From Desulfobacteraceae bacterium (lineage in GTDB: Bacteria > Desulfobacterota > Desulfobacteria > Desulfobacterales > Desulfobacteraceae), in assembly GCA_016743945.1 (NCBI GenBank), contig JADGFI010000001.1, positions 62,001-126,000 of the forward strand: a stretch of DNA of 64,000 nt. The letters run 5' to 3'. The notes under the pieces were generated by a model that made no database searches, was not told where the DNA came from, and saw only the letters and a list, made by a program, of their open reading frames with translations. The position numbers and the translations under genes were made by a program. This document shows, one piece after another, positions 1 through 10,261 of this stretch. Position 1 is the first letter of the stretch; each line of letters begins with the position of its first letter.

Positions 1-1098
1 ATGTATCTTGGCCGGCTGGTCCAGGGAATCGGTGCTGCATGCATTATGGCCAATTTTGGCGCGGTTCTCCTCCAGAATCTGCCCCCGGGGGTAAGGGGCA
101 GGGCATTTGGCCTGAATACAGTTCTTGGGGGAATCGGATATGCCATGGGCGCACCCCTGGGCGGGTGGCTGATTCATTCTTTTGGCTGGCGATGGATATT
201 TTTAATCAATATCCCGGTGGGGGTTGCAGCTGTTATTGCCGCTGCGCTATTTCTGAAAAAAGATTCGGTTGGCAAGCCGGCACCCTATGATATTCCCGGC
301 CTTTTTTTGAGTATTCTTTCGGTGACACTCTTTTTATTGATTTTGAACCAGGGGTCATGGGACACTCTCTTTTCAGCACCATCAGTCATCGCGGTTATTT
401 TGTTCCTGGCCAGCACTCTGGCATTGGTTCGCCAGGAATTGAAAGTGAAACATCCCCTGCTTGAAATACCCCTGTTTTTAAAAAAGAGTATACTGGCATG
501 CATTGCCGCCAATGTGGGGTTTGTGATTGTCCTTTCGGGGTTGAATTTTTTGTTTCCGTTTTATTTTATGGAAGTGCTGCAAATGGGGGTGGGCAGGACA
601 GGGTTTTTTCTCATGTTTTTCCCGGTGGTTTCCATTGCGGTTTCTCCCTTTGCTGGATACCTGGCAGACAGGTTCGGTCCCAATCCGGTGGCGATCAAGG
701 CTTCTGCGCTTTCCGTCATCGCCACCGGCAGTTTCTATTTTTTTTCCCCCGAGATTTCCAATGCAATGATCATTACCCTTTTCATTGGCTTCGGCATTGG
801 CCTTGCCATGTTTTTTACTGCAAATATAACGCTTTTCATGGGCCATGCCCCGGTTGATAAGGCCGGGATGTTCACAGCAGTGGCATCTTCTGGCACCACC
901 ATCGGATCTGCACTGGGGGTGAGCGTTTACGAAAATTTTCTGGAAACCGCCAGGGGAACTGAGCTTTTAAGCCGTGCGTTGCAGATTGAATCTGGTTTCC
1001 AGAATGCGGTTTTACTATCGACGGTGGTCGCACTGGCCGCATTTGGGGCTTCCATGATGGCAAAAGCCGGGCAGCCTCCATTACACAGGGAAGGATAA
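1..1098 (+). CDS. MFS drug exporter, DHA2 (EmrB/QacA) type, 5' end cut by window edge
   Basis: C-terminal 365 residues of a major facilitator superfamily exporter. The reading frame is open at base 1, so the ATG there is probably internal: the first residues (GRLVQGIGAA) match the helix 4 region, and the antiporter motif C (GGIGYAMGAPLGG, about residues 44-56) follows. About ten hydrophobic helices remain, which fits a 14-helix DHA2 protein of about 500 residues lacking its first third. These proteins export amphipathic molecules using the proton gradient. It ends 4 bp before the NRPS gene on the same strand, so the two are probably one operon, and export of the NRPS product is the natural guess. 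The substrate is inference. Confidence 0.85.
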   Translation: MYLGRLVQGIGAACIMANFGAVLLQNLPPGVRGRAFGLNTVLGGIGYAMGAPLGGWLIHSFGWRWIFLINIPVGVAAVIAAALFLKKDSVGKPAPYDIPGLFLSILSVTLFLLILNQGSWDTLFSAPSVIAVILFLASTLALVRQELKVKHPLLEIPLFLKKSILACIAANVGFVIVLSGLNFLFPFYFMEVLQMGVGRTGFFLMFFPVVSIAVSPFAGYLADRFGPNPVAIKASALSVIATGSFYFFSPEISNAMIITLFIGFGIGLAMFFTANITLFMGHAPVDKAGMFTAVASSGTTIGSALGVSVYENFLETARGTELLSRALQIESGFQNAVLLSTVVALAAFGASMMAKAGQPPLHREG

Positions 1099-1102
1099 AA
1101 TT

Positions 1103-4100
1103 ATGAATAAAAAAAAAGAAAATAAAATGTATGACCTGTCACACCCCCAGAAACGAATTTGGTATGCTGAAAAACAATATCCCGGGCTAGGTGCCGCCAA
1201 CCTGGCTTTCCTTGTCAAGTTTGAATTCAAGGCGGACAATCGTATCCTGGAATCGGCCATAAATGCTGTAATCCGTGCCCATGAAGGGATAAGAATGCGA
1301 ATAGCGGAACTTACCGAACAGGAGATGGTAAGGCCCTGTCAGTATCTTGAACCCGCTTGGGACAAACAACTGGATCTATTTGATTTTCATATTCCCGACG
1401 GCACCACCCGGTTAAAAAACTGGGCAACAGACCAGGCTTCCCAGCCCTTTGAATTTTTAAATTCCGACCTGTTTTATTTTGCCCTGGTGCGCCATGACGA
1501 CGGAAAAAGTGGTTATTTTATGAAGCTGCACCACATCATATCAGACGGCGGCACCATACTGTTATTTATCAGGGATATTAAAAATACCTATTTTAAAATC
1601 TTGGCAGGAACCCCTGTTGATTTTTCAAAAACCCCTTCCTATCTTGACTATCTGGCCTACGAACAAAAATACCTGAATTCAGACAGATACACTGAAGATA
1701 AATTATACTGGGAAGCGCAAATGCTGCCCCTGCCCGAGGAAATTAATCTTTCCGGATCCCGGTCCCCTGATTCCATTGACGCAGGGAAAAAAAATATGGC
1801 CTTTGACAGTGATTTAAGGGCCGGGATGCACAAGTGGGCAAAGGAAAATAAGGTGTCTGTCTTTAAAATGGTTTATACGGCAGTTTCCATCTATATCAGC
1901 CGTATTACAGGCCTTGAAGACTTTATCCTGCCCACCTTCAATCACAACCGGTCCACAAAAGAGCAGCATGAAATGGCAGGGATGTTTATCAGCACCATCC
2001 CGGTGAGAATTCAGATGAAGGGGGATGATCGGTTTGAATCACTTGTCCACAGCATCGGGGACCAGATAAATTATCTGATTAAAAAGCGGCAGCAGTATCC
2101 CTTTGATCAATTGCTCATTAACCTGAGGGAAAAATCAGGGATTGATCCGGCGTTTTTCATGAATGTGTCGGTGATAGGGCACCAGGATTTGATCATGGAA
2201 GAAATGAGTGCCAAGCATATTCAACCGCCCTATGAAGCCGGCGGGCTTTCCATCCATGTGAACGGTGAAAACAAGGATATCCTGGGCATCCTGGAACTGG
2301 AATTTGATTATAAAAAAGCAGTGTATTCGGAAGCCTCCATTGAGACCATTTTTAAGGGAATCTCTCATATTGTTTCTGCCGGGATAAAACAGCCCCGGCA
2401 GAAAATGAAGGACCTGCCCATTATTGACCCGTCCCAAATCAACCAGGTGATTCACACATTTAACGCCACAGATGCAGAGTATAACCTTAACACCACCCTT
2501 GTCCGGATGTTTGACGAGCAGGCAGGCCGCCACCCTGGGGCAACCGCCCTTGTCCTTGGCAATAAAAAACTGACCTATGGTGAACTGGCCCGGCAGGTGG
2601 ATTCACTGGCCCTTGGGCTGACCCAGGTTGGTGTCGGGCCGGAAACCATTGTGGGCCTGATTGCCGGCCGGCGCATGGAAACCATAGTTGCCATCCTTGC
2701 CATCCTAAAGGCAGGGGGCGCCTACCTGCCCATTGATCCTGGTTATCCCCAAGAGCATATCCAGTATATTCTTAAAGATTCGGGTGCCCCCCTTGTTTTG
2801 GCCTACCGGGATGAGGCTCCCCGGTCGTACACAGGCACTTGTTTTGATCTTTCCGACCCCGCTTTTTTCACCGCAAAGGCTGGAAAATTGCCCATGGGAC
2901 CAAGCGGCAAAAATGCTGCCTATGTCATTTACACCTCCGGATCCACGGGCAAACCCAAGGGGGTGGTTATCGAGCACCGGAGCGTGGTGAATCTGGTCAA
3001 CTGGCACAGCAGGGCCTATGGCATAAGCGCCGGGGTGAAAACCGCAGCGTATGCTTCTTTCAGCTTTGATTCCTCAGTATCCCAGATATTTTCTCCCCTG
3101 CTGAACGGGGCTGAACTTCATCTTATCACCAATGATATCCGGCTGGACCCCATAAAAATAAATGACTATCTTGAAGCAAACCAGATCGCCTATATCGACC
3201 TGCCCACCCCCATGTGCGAACAATTTCTTGACATGTGCGATAACCGTTCCCTTTGCGTGATGACAACCGGGGGTGAAAAGTTAAAAAAATATACCCTGCC
3301 CCGTTTTCGGCTGGTGGATGAATACGGCCCCACGGAAAACACGGTCATCTCCACCCATATCCATCTGGACAAACATTGGCTTAAATCTCCCATTGGAAAA
3401 CCGGTTCCCAATACCCGGGCATATATACTGGACCGGTACAAAAATCCCCAGCCCCTGGGGGTGGCCGGAGAACTTTATCTTGCTGGAGCAGGTCTTGCCA
3501 GGGGATACCTGAACCGGCCCGGGCTTACCCGGGAAAAATTTGTGGCGGATCCTTTTTTCCCCGGGCAGAAAATGTACCGGACAGGTGATCGGGCAAAATG
3601 GCTTCCCGATGGCAATATCGATTTTCTGGGACGACTGGATTTTCAGGTAAAGATAAGGGGGTACAGGATAGAGCTTGAGGAGATAGAGGCAAGGATTGCA
3701 ACGCTTCCCCATGTAAAAAATGCGGTGGTTGATGTCAGGGAGGATAATACCGGGTCTCCTTTTTTATGTGCCTGGATTGAATCTTCCAAAGAGAGCTCTC
3801 TTTCGGGTATACAGGCCAGTTTGAAAGAAAAACTGCCCGATTATATGGTGCCTACCTTTCTGACCGCCCTTGACAATATGCCTAAAAACACCTCGGGAAA
3901 AGTGGATCGGCGGGCACTGCCCGAACCCGATTTTGAGTCCCAAAGACAGGCCGGGTATGCGCCTCCTGAAAGTGAGACAGAAAAAAAACTGGCGGTTATC
4001 TGGGAAACCATACTGGGTATAAAAAATATCAGCGCCAATGACAATTTTATACATCTTGGCGGCCATTCACTCAAAGCCTTGACCATGCAGTACCGCATAC

Positions 4101-7100
4101 AAAAAGTTTTTAAGATCAGTCTTCCCGTCACACAAATTTTTAAACTAAAAACTCTCAGGAGTACTGCCGCCTTTATTGAACGGCAAAAAGACAGCAAAGA
4201 GGCCGGCATAAAATCAGTGCCTGTCCGTGCTTTTTATCCGGTCACCTCAGCCCAGAAAAGGCTCTTCCTGATTCACCAGATGGGAAACATGGACACGGCA
4301 TACAATATTTCCCTGGTCATGAAAATACAAGGCCCCCTGGACCAGGCAAGGCTGGGAACCGCCATTGATGAACTGGTTTTGCGCCATGAGATTCTGCGGA
4401 CCTCTTTTAAACTGGAAAAGGGATTGCCGGTGCTGAAAGTTCACCGGAAGGTTACTGATAAAAGGCTGTTCGCCGAAATTACCCCCAATGGCGTCCAGGC
4501 CCGGGTAAGGGAATTTGTAAAACCCTTTGACCTGGAAAATGCACCTTTGTTCAGAACCGCCTTGTTCAAGGAATCTGCTGACACCCATGTGTTTGTTTTT
4601 GACGTTCACCACATCATCATGGATGGACTTTCAGTTTCCATCCTTATGAAGGAATTATGGGATTTTTACTACGGCCATGAACTGCCCGACCTAGGTTTTT
4701 GCTATAAAGATTTTGCCGTCTGGCAGCAGGAAACCCTTGTAGGGGGCAGGTTGCCGGCACAAAAGGCCTACTGGCTGGATGTTTTTAAGGGGTTTACCCA
4801 GACCATGGAACTTGAAACCGATCATCAGCGCAAGGCATCCATGGATTACACGGGAGATTGTCTGCTTTTTGACATATCCGAAAAAGTTAAACACAGATTG
4901 TCCCAGGTATCCGAGGCATCCGGGGTGACTTTGTTTACAACGCTTCTGGCGGCCTACGGGATCTTTTTAATGCGCCATACCGCCTGCGCCGATCTTGTTG
5001 TGGGAATCCCGTCATCCGGCCGCACCATCCCTGAGGTGGAACATATGATGGGCATGTTTGTGGGTACCTTGCCCTTAAGACTGTTTCCCGATAAAAAAAC
5101 CCCTTTGAAAGCCTATCTTTCAAAGGTAAAACAGACACTCATGGGCGCCCTGGATCACCAGGATTATCCCCTGGAAGACCTTGTTGAACAGCTTGCCGTA
5201 AAAAGGGAGCCTGGAAGAACCCCCCTGTTGGATGTTCTTTTTACCTTCAGGGAGAAGCCTTTGGCGATGAAATCCGGAGATCTTCTGATTTCTCCTGTGG
5301 AGTATAATCCAGAGGTTTCCAAGTTTGACCAGACCTTTGAAGCCGTGGTGCATGGGCAAGGCATTCAGCTGAAAATAGAATACAAAAAAGCTTTGTTTGA
5401 CAGGGAAACAGCCCTTGCCTGGGGAGACCAGTATATTCAACTTTTAGAGCAGATCTGTGAACGGCCGGATCGGATGCTGGGTGAATATGATATCATCCTG
5501 CCCCGGGAGCGGGAGTTGCTGCTTAAAACCTTCAATGATACCAAAACTCCATACCCGGATCAGACGGTGACCGCTCTTTTTTGCCGCCAGGCCCAAACAA
5601 CACCGGATGCAGTTGCCATTAAACAAGAGGCCAGGACCATTTCATTTGGTGAGCTTGACCGCCGGACCAACCGGCTTGCCAATACATTGAAATCCCGGGG
5701 GGTGGGTCCCGGGCAGGTGGCAGGGATCGTGGGCACGGCCTCCATTGAATTTATCGTGGGCATTCTGGGGGTTCTGAAAGCCGGGGCCGCATATGTACCT
5801 GTTGATATCGGCTATCCGGCGGAGAGGATAAATTTTATGATGAAAGAGGCGGGTGTTCGTTTTGTTTTGACAACCCCCGGCAATGAACAGGCACAAAAAC
5901 TTACCCCCTCTTTAACCTGTCTGAAACTTGAGGATGAACAAAATTATTCGGCCAATGATTGCATGCCGGAACCGGGAAATGGTCCGGCAGATCCCATTTA
6001 TATCATTTATACATCGGGTTCCACGGGTAAACCAAAAGGCGTAATAGTACCCCACAAAGGGGTTGTTAACTATCTGTCCTGGGTAAAACGCGGCTTTTTG
6101 CAGGACCAGGTTTTTGACATCCCGCTTTATTCATCCCTTTCATTTGACCTTGTTGTGACCTCGGTATTTCTTCCGCTTATAACCGGCGGTCGTATGGTGA
6201 TTTATCCGGGTGAGGATAAAAGCGTATTGGTGGAGAAAATTATCCGGGAAAATGAAGTGGATTTCATGAAAATGACCCCGAGCCACCTGGCGCTTCTTGA
6301 GATGGTCGATTGCCAGAGCACCCGTGTGAAAATGCTGATTGTGGGCGGGGAGAACCTGAGTGCGGATCTTTGCCGCCGGGTTCTTTCAAAATTTCCCCAG
6401 GGACTTGTCATCGTGAATGAATACGGACCCACAGAAGCATCCGTAGCCTGTTCATGGCATGGATTTGATCCGGCAAAAGATAAGGGGGGCTCAGTTCCCA
6501 TCGGGATCCCTGCCGATAATGCCCGCCTGTACATACTGGATGAAGACCTGTGCCTTGTTCCCCGGGGGGCTGTGGGTGAATTGTATATCGCGGGCCACGG
6601 CCTGGCCGATTGTTATATCAACCGGCAGGACCTTACCGATCTGGCCTTTGTACCCGATCCCTTTATATCCGGGGAAAGAATGTATAAAACCGGGGACCTG
6701 GTTCGCATGTCTGTGAAGGGCCCGATTGTTTACCTGGGCAGAAAAGACCACCAGGTAAAAATCAGGGGGTACAGGATTGAAACTTCCGAGATAGAGAATG
6801 TACTCACCAGATATCCTTGTGTGAAGGATACGTATGTGCTGGCCGTAGCCGGTGAGATTTCAGAAGATTCGTTTCTATGTGGCTACTATACCGGGACCCA
6901 GGAGATTGCAAAGGCCGTGTTGAAAGATTTTTTGTTAAAAGAGTTGCCCGGGTATATGGTGCCTTCCCATTTAATTTATATGGATCATCTACCGGTAACA
7001 GCCAACGGTAAAATTGATCGTCATGCACTTCCTAGGCCCGGTCATGACACGGGTGAGAAAAGACAGGTTGTTAAGCCTCAAACCGATGTGGAAAAGAAGG

Positions 7101-8971
7101 TTTTGGATGGATTTTGCAGTATTCTCAAAAAAAAGAATATCAGTATGACCGATAATTTTTTTGACCTGGGCGGCAATTCCCTGAAGGCGGTGACCCTTAC
7201 CTATGAGTTAAAAAAACATGTGGAAATCGGGGTGAATGATATTTTTAAATACCAGACCCCGGAAAGACTGGCCCGCAATGTCAGACCCCTTGAAAACAAT
7301 ATGATGAAAAAATTGCTGGAGGTTAAACAAAGATGCGGGGCCTCCCCGGTTTCAGAGATCAATGACGCTTTTGCACACATGGAATTATCCTATAAGGAGT
7401 TGTGCACCCCATATGAAAATTTGGATTTGTCGGATCAGCAGCAATATGAAACCGTGCTTTTAACCGGTGTTACCGGATTTCTAGGTATTTTCCTTTTAAA
7501 TGGATTATTGACAATGGAAACGGCCCGGATTCATCTGATCATCAGAGCCCAAAACCTGGATGAGGCCCAAAAAAGGCTTGACGCAAAATGGGCGTATTAT
7601 TTTAAAGGCAATATGCCAAAGGCATACAAAGACAGAATTCAACTCCATGCCGGGGATCTTTCCAAAGAAAGGCTGGGGCTAAATAAAACCGATTGGGAAA
7701 AACTTGCACAGCAGACGGACTGCATTATTAACGCCGCTGCCCTTGTAAAGCATTACGGACATTATGAAGAATTTGTAACGGCAAATATAGTGTCTGTAAG
7801 CAATTTGATCGAATTTGCCCTCCATGGCAAGAATAAAGTTCTACACCAGATTTCAACCACTTCGGTGGGCCAGGGCAATATAGAAGAAAAAAAGGCTTTT
7901 TTGTTCACAGAGTTTGATACCGACGCCGGTCAGAAAACAGACAATTTTTATCTGACCACAAAACTTGAGGCGGAAAAGCAGATTATTTCGGCAAGGCAGC
8001 AAGGCCTGACAGCCAATATTTACAGGGTGTCCAATATTGTTTTTGATTCCATGAACGGACGCTTCCAGGAAAATATCGAGGACAATGGTTTTTTCAGGCA
8101 GGTGAAATCCTATGTTGCCCTGGGAGCTGTGCCCGAAGGTTTGGACCGGTGTGATTTCTCTTTTGTCGACCAGGTGGCCGGGGCAATTCTCACCTTGTTT
8201 AACCGGCCGGCACTGTTTAATGAAATTTTTCATATACAGCATGATACAAAACACAGTATTGCCGACCTGCTGGAGCATCCTGAGCTGAACCTGGCCATGC
8301 AGCGGATGCGTGTGCCACAGTTTGTTGATTTTCTCATGGAAAGAGTGAAATATGATGAGTACCGGGCAGACATTGAGTCCCTTCTGCTTCACCTGGGCTG
8401 GTTGGAAAAAGAGACCGCACAGACAAGTACAATGATCAGTTCAAAAAAAACCTTGCTGCTGCTTGGCAGGCTTTGTTTTGAATGGCTTCCCCTAAAGCCT
8501 GGGACCGCCCGTAAATTTATTCTGGAAACCTTAAAAAAACGCATGGAATATCTAAAGAGTATTCGGGCGTTTGCCGGCCTGCCCGCCCTTGCCATTGAAG
8601 GGCTGGCGCTTAAATCAAGGCAGGATGTTTTTGCTGAAAATGGCCTTATTCAGATGGAAGGGGATGCAGCGACAAATATTTTTCTAGTTGTAAAGGGGTT
8701 TGTTGAGATAAGCAAACGCTCCCACTCCGGATGGGCAGGCACCATAAGAATCGCCCATGCCGGAGATTTTGTGGCCATACAGAACCTTTCCAAGGACAAA
8801 CATTCCAGTATAACCCTAGAAGCCATTATGGGGGAAGCCCAGGTTGTTATTATCAACCGGGAAGCACTCTTTGAGCAAGTTATCCAGACCCCTGAACTGG
8901 CGGTAAAAATCATGCAGATCATGGCCGGTCAGCACAGAAATTTGGAGCATATGCTCGTGTATTCAGGCTAA
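1103..8971 (+). CDS. Dimodular NRPS with reductive release (C-A-T-C-A-T-R) and a C-terminal cNMP-binding-like domain
   Basis: Non-ribosomal peptide synthetase of 2622 residues. Approximate domains: condensation 10-440 (HHIISDG at 143-149); adenylation 470-965 (YTSGSTGKPKG near 609); carrier near 989 (LGGHSL); condensation 1045-1470 (HHIIMDG near 1170); adenylation 1485-1960 (second YTSGSTGKPKG near 1635); carrier near 2025 (LGGNSL); thioester reductase 2110-2440 (GVTGFLG NAD(P) motif, YLTTK catalytic motif). The last 130 residues look like a CRP-type cyclic-nucleotide-binding fold, but the usual phosphate-binding arginine is not evident. A starting C domain with no upstream module suggests N-acylation of the first residue; the reductase should free an aldehyde or alcohol. 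By hand alignment the second A domain has code DLTKIGEVAK, close to asparagine codes; the first (DSSDMTEVIK) matches nothing I know. The start follows AGGGAAGGA at 1087-1095. The stop overlaps that of rocD on the other strand. Confidence 0.95.
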   Translation: MNKKKENKMYDLSHPQKRIWYAEKQYPGLGAANLAFLVKFEFKADNRILESAINAVIRAHEGIRMRIAELTEQEMVRPCQYLEPAWDKQLDLFDFHIPDGTTRLKNWATDQASQPFEFLNSDLFYFALVRHDDGKSGYFMKLHHIISDGGTILLFIRDIKNTYFKILAGTPVDFSKTPSYLDYLAYEQKYLNSDRYTEDKLYWEAQMLPLPEEINLSGSRSPDSIDAGKKNMAFDSDLRAGMHKWAKENKVSVFKMVYTAVSIYISRITGLEDFILPTFNHNRSTKEQHEMAGMFISTIPVRIQMKGDDRFESLVHSIGDQINYLIKKRQQYPFDQLLINLREKSGIDPAFFMNVSVIGHQDLIMEEMSAKHIQPPYEAGGLSIHVNGENKDILGILELEFDYKKAVYSEASIETIFKGISHIVSAGIKQPRQKMKDLPIIDPSQINQVIHTFNATDAEYNLNTTLVRMFDEQAGRHPGATALVLGNKKLTYGELARQVDSLALGLTQVGVGPETIVGLIAGRRMETIVAILAILKAGGAYLPIDPGYPQEHIQYILKDSGAPLVLAYRDEAPRSYTGTCFDLSDPAFFTAKAGKLPMGPSGKNAAYVIYTSGSTGKPKGVVIEHRSVVNLVNWHSRAYGISAGVKTAAYASFSFDSSVSQIFSPLLNGAELHLITNDIRLDPIKINDYLEANQIAYIDLPTPMCEQFLDMCDNRSLCVMTTGGEKLKKYTLPRFRLVDEYGPTENTVISTHIHLDKHWLKSPIGKPVPNTRAYILDRYKNPQPLGVAGELYLAGAGLARGYLNRPGLTREKFVADPFFPGQKMYRTGDRAKWLPDGNIDFLGRLDFQVKIRGYRIELEEIEARIATLPHVKNAVVDVREDNTGSPFLCAWIESSKESSLSGIQASLKEKLPDYMVPTFLTALDNMPKNTSGKVDRRALPEPDFESQRQAGYAPPESETEKKLAVIWETILGIKNISANDNFIHLGGHSLKALTMQYRIQKVFKISLPVTQIFKLKTLRSTAAFIERQKDSKEAGIKSVPVRAFYPVTSAQKRLFLIHQMGNMDTAYNISLVMKIQGPLDQARLGTAIDELVLRHEILRTSFKLEKGLPVLKVHRKVTDKRLFAEITPNGVQARVREFVKPFDLENAPLFRTALFKESADTHVFVFDVHHIIMDGLSVSILMKELWDFYYGHELPDLGFCYKDFAVWQQETLVGGRLPAQKAYWLDVFKGFTQTMELETDHQRKASMDYTGDCLLFDISEKVKHRLSQVSEASGVTLFTTLLAAYGIFLMRHTACADLVVGIPSSGRTIPEVEHMMGMFVGTLPLRLFPDKKTPLKAYLSKVKQTLMGALDHQDYPLEDLVEQLAVKREPGRTPLLDVLFTFREKPLAMKSGDLLISPVEYNPEVSKFDQTFEAVVHGQGIQLKIEYKKALFDRETALAWGDQYIQLLEQICERPDRMLGEYDIILPRERELLLKTFNDTKTPYPDQTVTALFCRQAQTTPDAVAIKQEARTISFGELDRRTNRLANTLKSRGVGPGQVAGIVGTASIEFIVGILGVLKAGAAYVPVDIGYPAERINFMMKEAGVRFVLTTPGNEQAQKLTPSLTCLKLEDEQNYSANDCMPEPGNGPADPIYIIYTSGSTGKPKGVIVPHKGVVNYLSWVKRGFLQDQVFDIPLYSSLSFDLVVTSVFLPLITGGRMVIYPGEDKSVLVEKIIRENEVDFMKMTPSHLALLEMVDCQSTRVKMLIVGGENLSADLCRRVLSKFPQGLVIVNEYGPTEASVACSWHGFDPAKDKGGSVPIGIPADNARLYILDEDLCLVPRGAVGELYIAGHGLADCYINRQDLTDLAFVPDPFISGERMYKTGDLVRMSVKGPIVYLGRKDHQVKIRGYRIETSEIENVLTRYPCVKDTYVLAVAGEISEDSFLCGYYTGTQEIAKAVLKDFLLKELPGYMVPSHLIYMDHLPVTANGKIDRHALPRPGHDTGEKRQVVKPQTDVEKKVLDGFCSILKKKNISMTDNFFDLGGNSLKAVTLTYELKKHVEIGVNDIFKYQTPERLARNVRPLENNMMKKLLEVKQRCGASPVSEINDAFAHMELSYKELCTPYENLDLSDQQQYETVLLTGVTGFLGIFLLNGLLTMETARIHLIIRAQNLDEAQKRLDAKWAYYFKGNMPKAYKDRIQLHAGDLSKERLGLNKTDWEKLAQQTDCIINAAALVKHYGHYEEFVTANIVSVSNLIEFALHGKNKVLHQISTTSVGQGNIEEKKAFLFTEFDTDAGQKTDNFYLTTKLEAEKQIISARQQGLTANIYRVSNIVFDSMNGRFQENIEDNGFFRQVKSYVALGAVPEGLDRCDFSFVDQVAGAILTLFNRPALFNEIFHIQHDTKHSIADLLEHPELNLAMQRMRVPQFVDFLMERVKYDEYRADIESLLLHLGWLEKETAQTSTMISSKKTLLLLGRLCFEWLPLKPGTARKFILETLKKRMEYLKSIRAFAGLPALAIEGLALKSRQDVFAENGLIQMEGDAATNIFLVVKGFVEISKRSHSGWAGTIRIAHAGDFVAIQNLSKDKHSSITLEAIMGEAQVVIINREALFEQVIQTPELAVKIMQIMAGQHRNLEHMLVYSG

Positions 8972-10248
8972 TCCACCAGCACCTGTTCAAGCCGGGCCAC
9001 CAGAAAATCCATCTCCTCCTCGTTGATGACCAGGGGAGGGGAAATCCGGATGGTATGGCCGTGGCTGTCATTGACAATCAGGCCCAGTTTGAGCAGTTTA
9101 TGGCAAAATTCCATGGCATTGCCTTTCTTTACCTCAATTCCAATGAAAAGCCCTTTGCCCCGGACCTCTCGGACATGGGGGGACCGGTCGGCAATCTCCT
9201 GTATTCGTGCTTTCAGGATTTTGCCTTTTCGGGCAGACTGCTCGGCCAGGTGTTCTTCTTCAAAAACCTTAAGAGATGCGGTTCCTGCCACACAGGCCAG
9301 GGGATACCCGCCGAATGTGGACCCATCGGAGCCCTTGGAAAAAATCATGTCCATGATTTTGGCATTGGTGATAAACACGGACAAAGGAACAAGTCCTCCG
9401 GAAAGGGCTTTGCCCAAAATTACGCCGTCGGGAACAATGTCTTCATGTTCAAAACAAAATTTTTTCCCGGTTCTGCCCATGCCCACCTGGATTTCATCAC
9501 AGATTAACAAAAGATCATTGGCATCTGACAGCTCTCGTAACCCTTTGAGAAAGCCCTTGGGCGGAATCTTCATGCCGCCTTCCCCCTGGAAAGGTTCCAC
9601 CAGGATACCACAGGTGTTGGGGGTAATGGCTTTTTTCACCGCGTCTATATCACCAAATTTCACAGAGACAAATCCCGGGGTCAGGGGGCCAAAGCCCTCA
9701 TTGTATTTTTTGCTCGAAGAAAAGGAAACCGTGGAAATGGTCCGGCCGTGGAAATTATTGTCAAACACAATGATTTCCTGTTGTCCGTCGGGGATACCCT
9801 TTGCTTTGAATCCATAATAGCGCATGGCTTTGATGGCGGTTTCAACGGACTCAACACCGCCGTTTTTGGGCAACACCTTGTTGCCGTGGTTGCCGAACCG
9901 AGGCCCCATCTGGGGGGCAAACTTGGCGGCTTCGGACAAAAAGATTCCCAAGGGATCGGTAAAAACCACATTGGAGAGGACCGAGGCATAGTTGCCGATG
10001 AGCGCGTCCATGACCGCATTGGTGATGGTGGGATGGTGGTGGCCCGGGTTGGCCGCGGAATAGGCTGCCAAACAGTCCAGATAGCGTTTGCCTTTGTCAT
10101 CGGTGAGCCAGCAGCCCTTGGCATGGCGGACCACCAGGTTGATCCTCTCGTAATGATGGGCACCGAAATCCTCTTCCAGGTTGAAAATGGTGTGGTCTGT
10201 TTCGTTGGAGAATCCATCAAAATAGTGTATTTTACGCATGGCTGTCAT
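8968..10248 (-). CDS. rocD: Ornithine--oxo-acid aminotransferase
   Basis: Class III PLP-dependent aminotransferase of 426 residues, the usual length. It moves the delta-amino group of ornithine to 2-oxoglutarate, giving glutamate semialdehyde and glutamate in the cytosol. Visible marks are the NPGHHHP segment near residue 70, the CDEIQVGMGRTG cofactor-binding segment near 250 and the GKALSGG lysine segment that forms the Schiff base near 280. The ATG at 10248 sits behind a full AGGAGGTG ribosome-binding site (10253-10260), which decides the start. It lies 13 bp downstream of a TrmB-type regulator on the same strand, so the regulator probably controls it. Its TAG stop overlaps the NRPS stop. 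A different omega-aminotransferase specificity cannot be excluded. Confidence 0.88.
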   Translation of the reverse strand: MTAMRKIHYFDGFSNETDHTIFNLEEDFGAHHYERINLVVRHAKGCWLTDDKGKRYLDCLAAYSAANPGHHHPTITNAVMDALIGNYASVLSNVVFTDPLGIFLSEAAKFAPQMGPRFGNHGNKVLPKNGGVESVETAIKAMRYYGFKAKGIPDGQQEIIVFDNNFHGRTISTVSFSSSKKYNEGFGPLTPGFVSVKFGDIDAVKKAITPNTCGILVEPFQGEGGMKIPPKGFLKGLRELSDANDLLLICDEIQVGMGRTGKKFCFEHEDIVPDGVILGKALSGGLVPLSVFITNAKIMDMIFSKGSDGSTFGGYPLACVAGTASLKVFEEEHLAEQSARKGKILKARIQEIADRSPHVREVRGKGLFIGIEVKKGNAMEFCHKLLKLGLIVNDSHGHTIRISPPLVINEEEMDFLVARLEQVLVD

Positions 10249-10261
10249 GGGGCACCTCCTT

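Noticed and set aside
9023..9817. 264-codon plus-strand frame
   Set aside because: It is the back strand of rocD, which carries full catalytic motifs.
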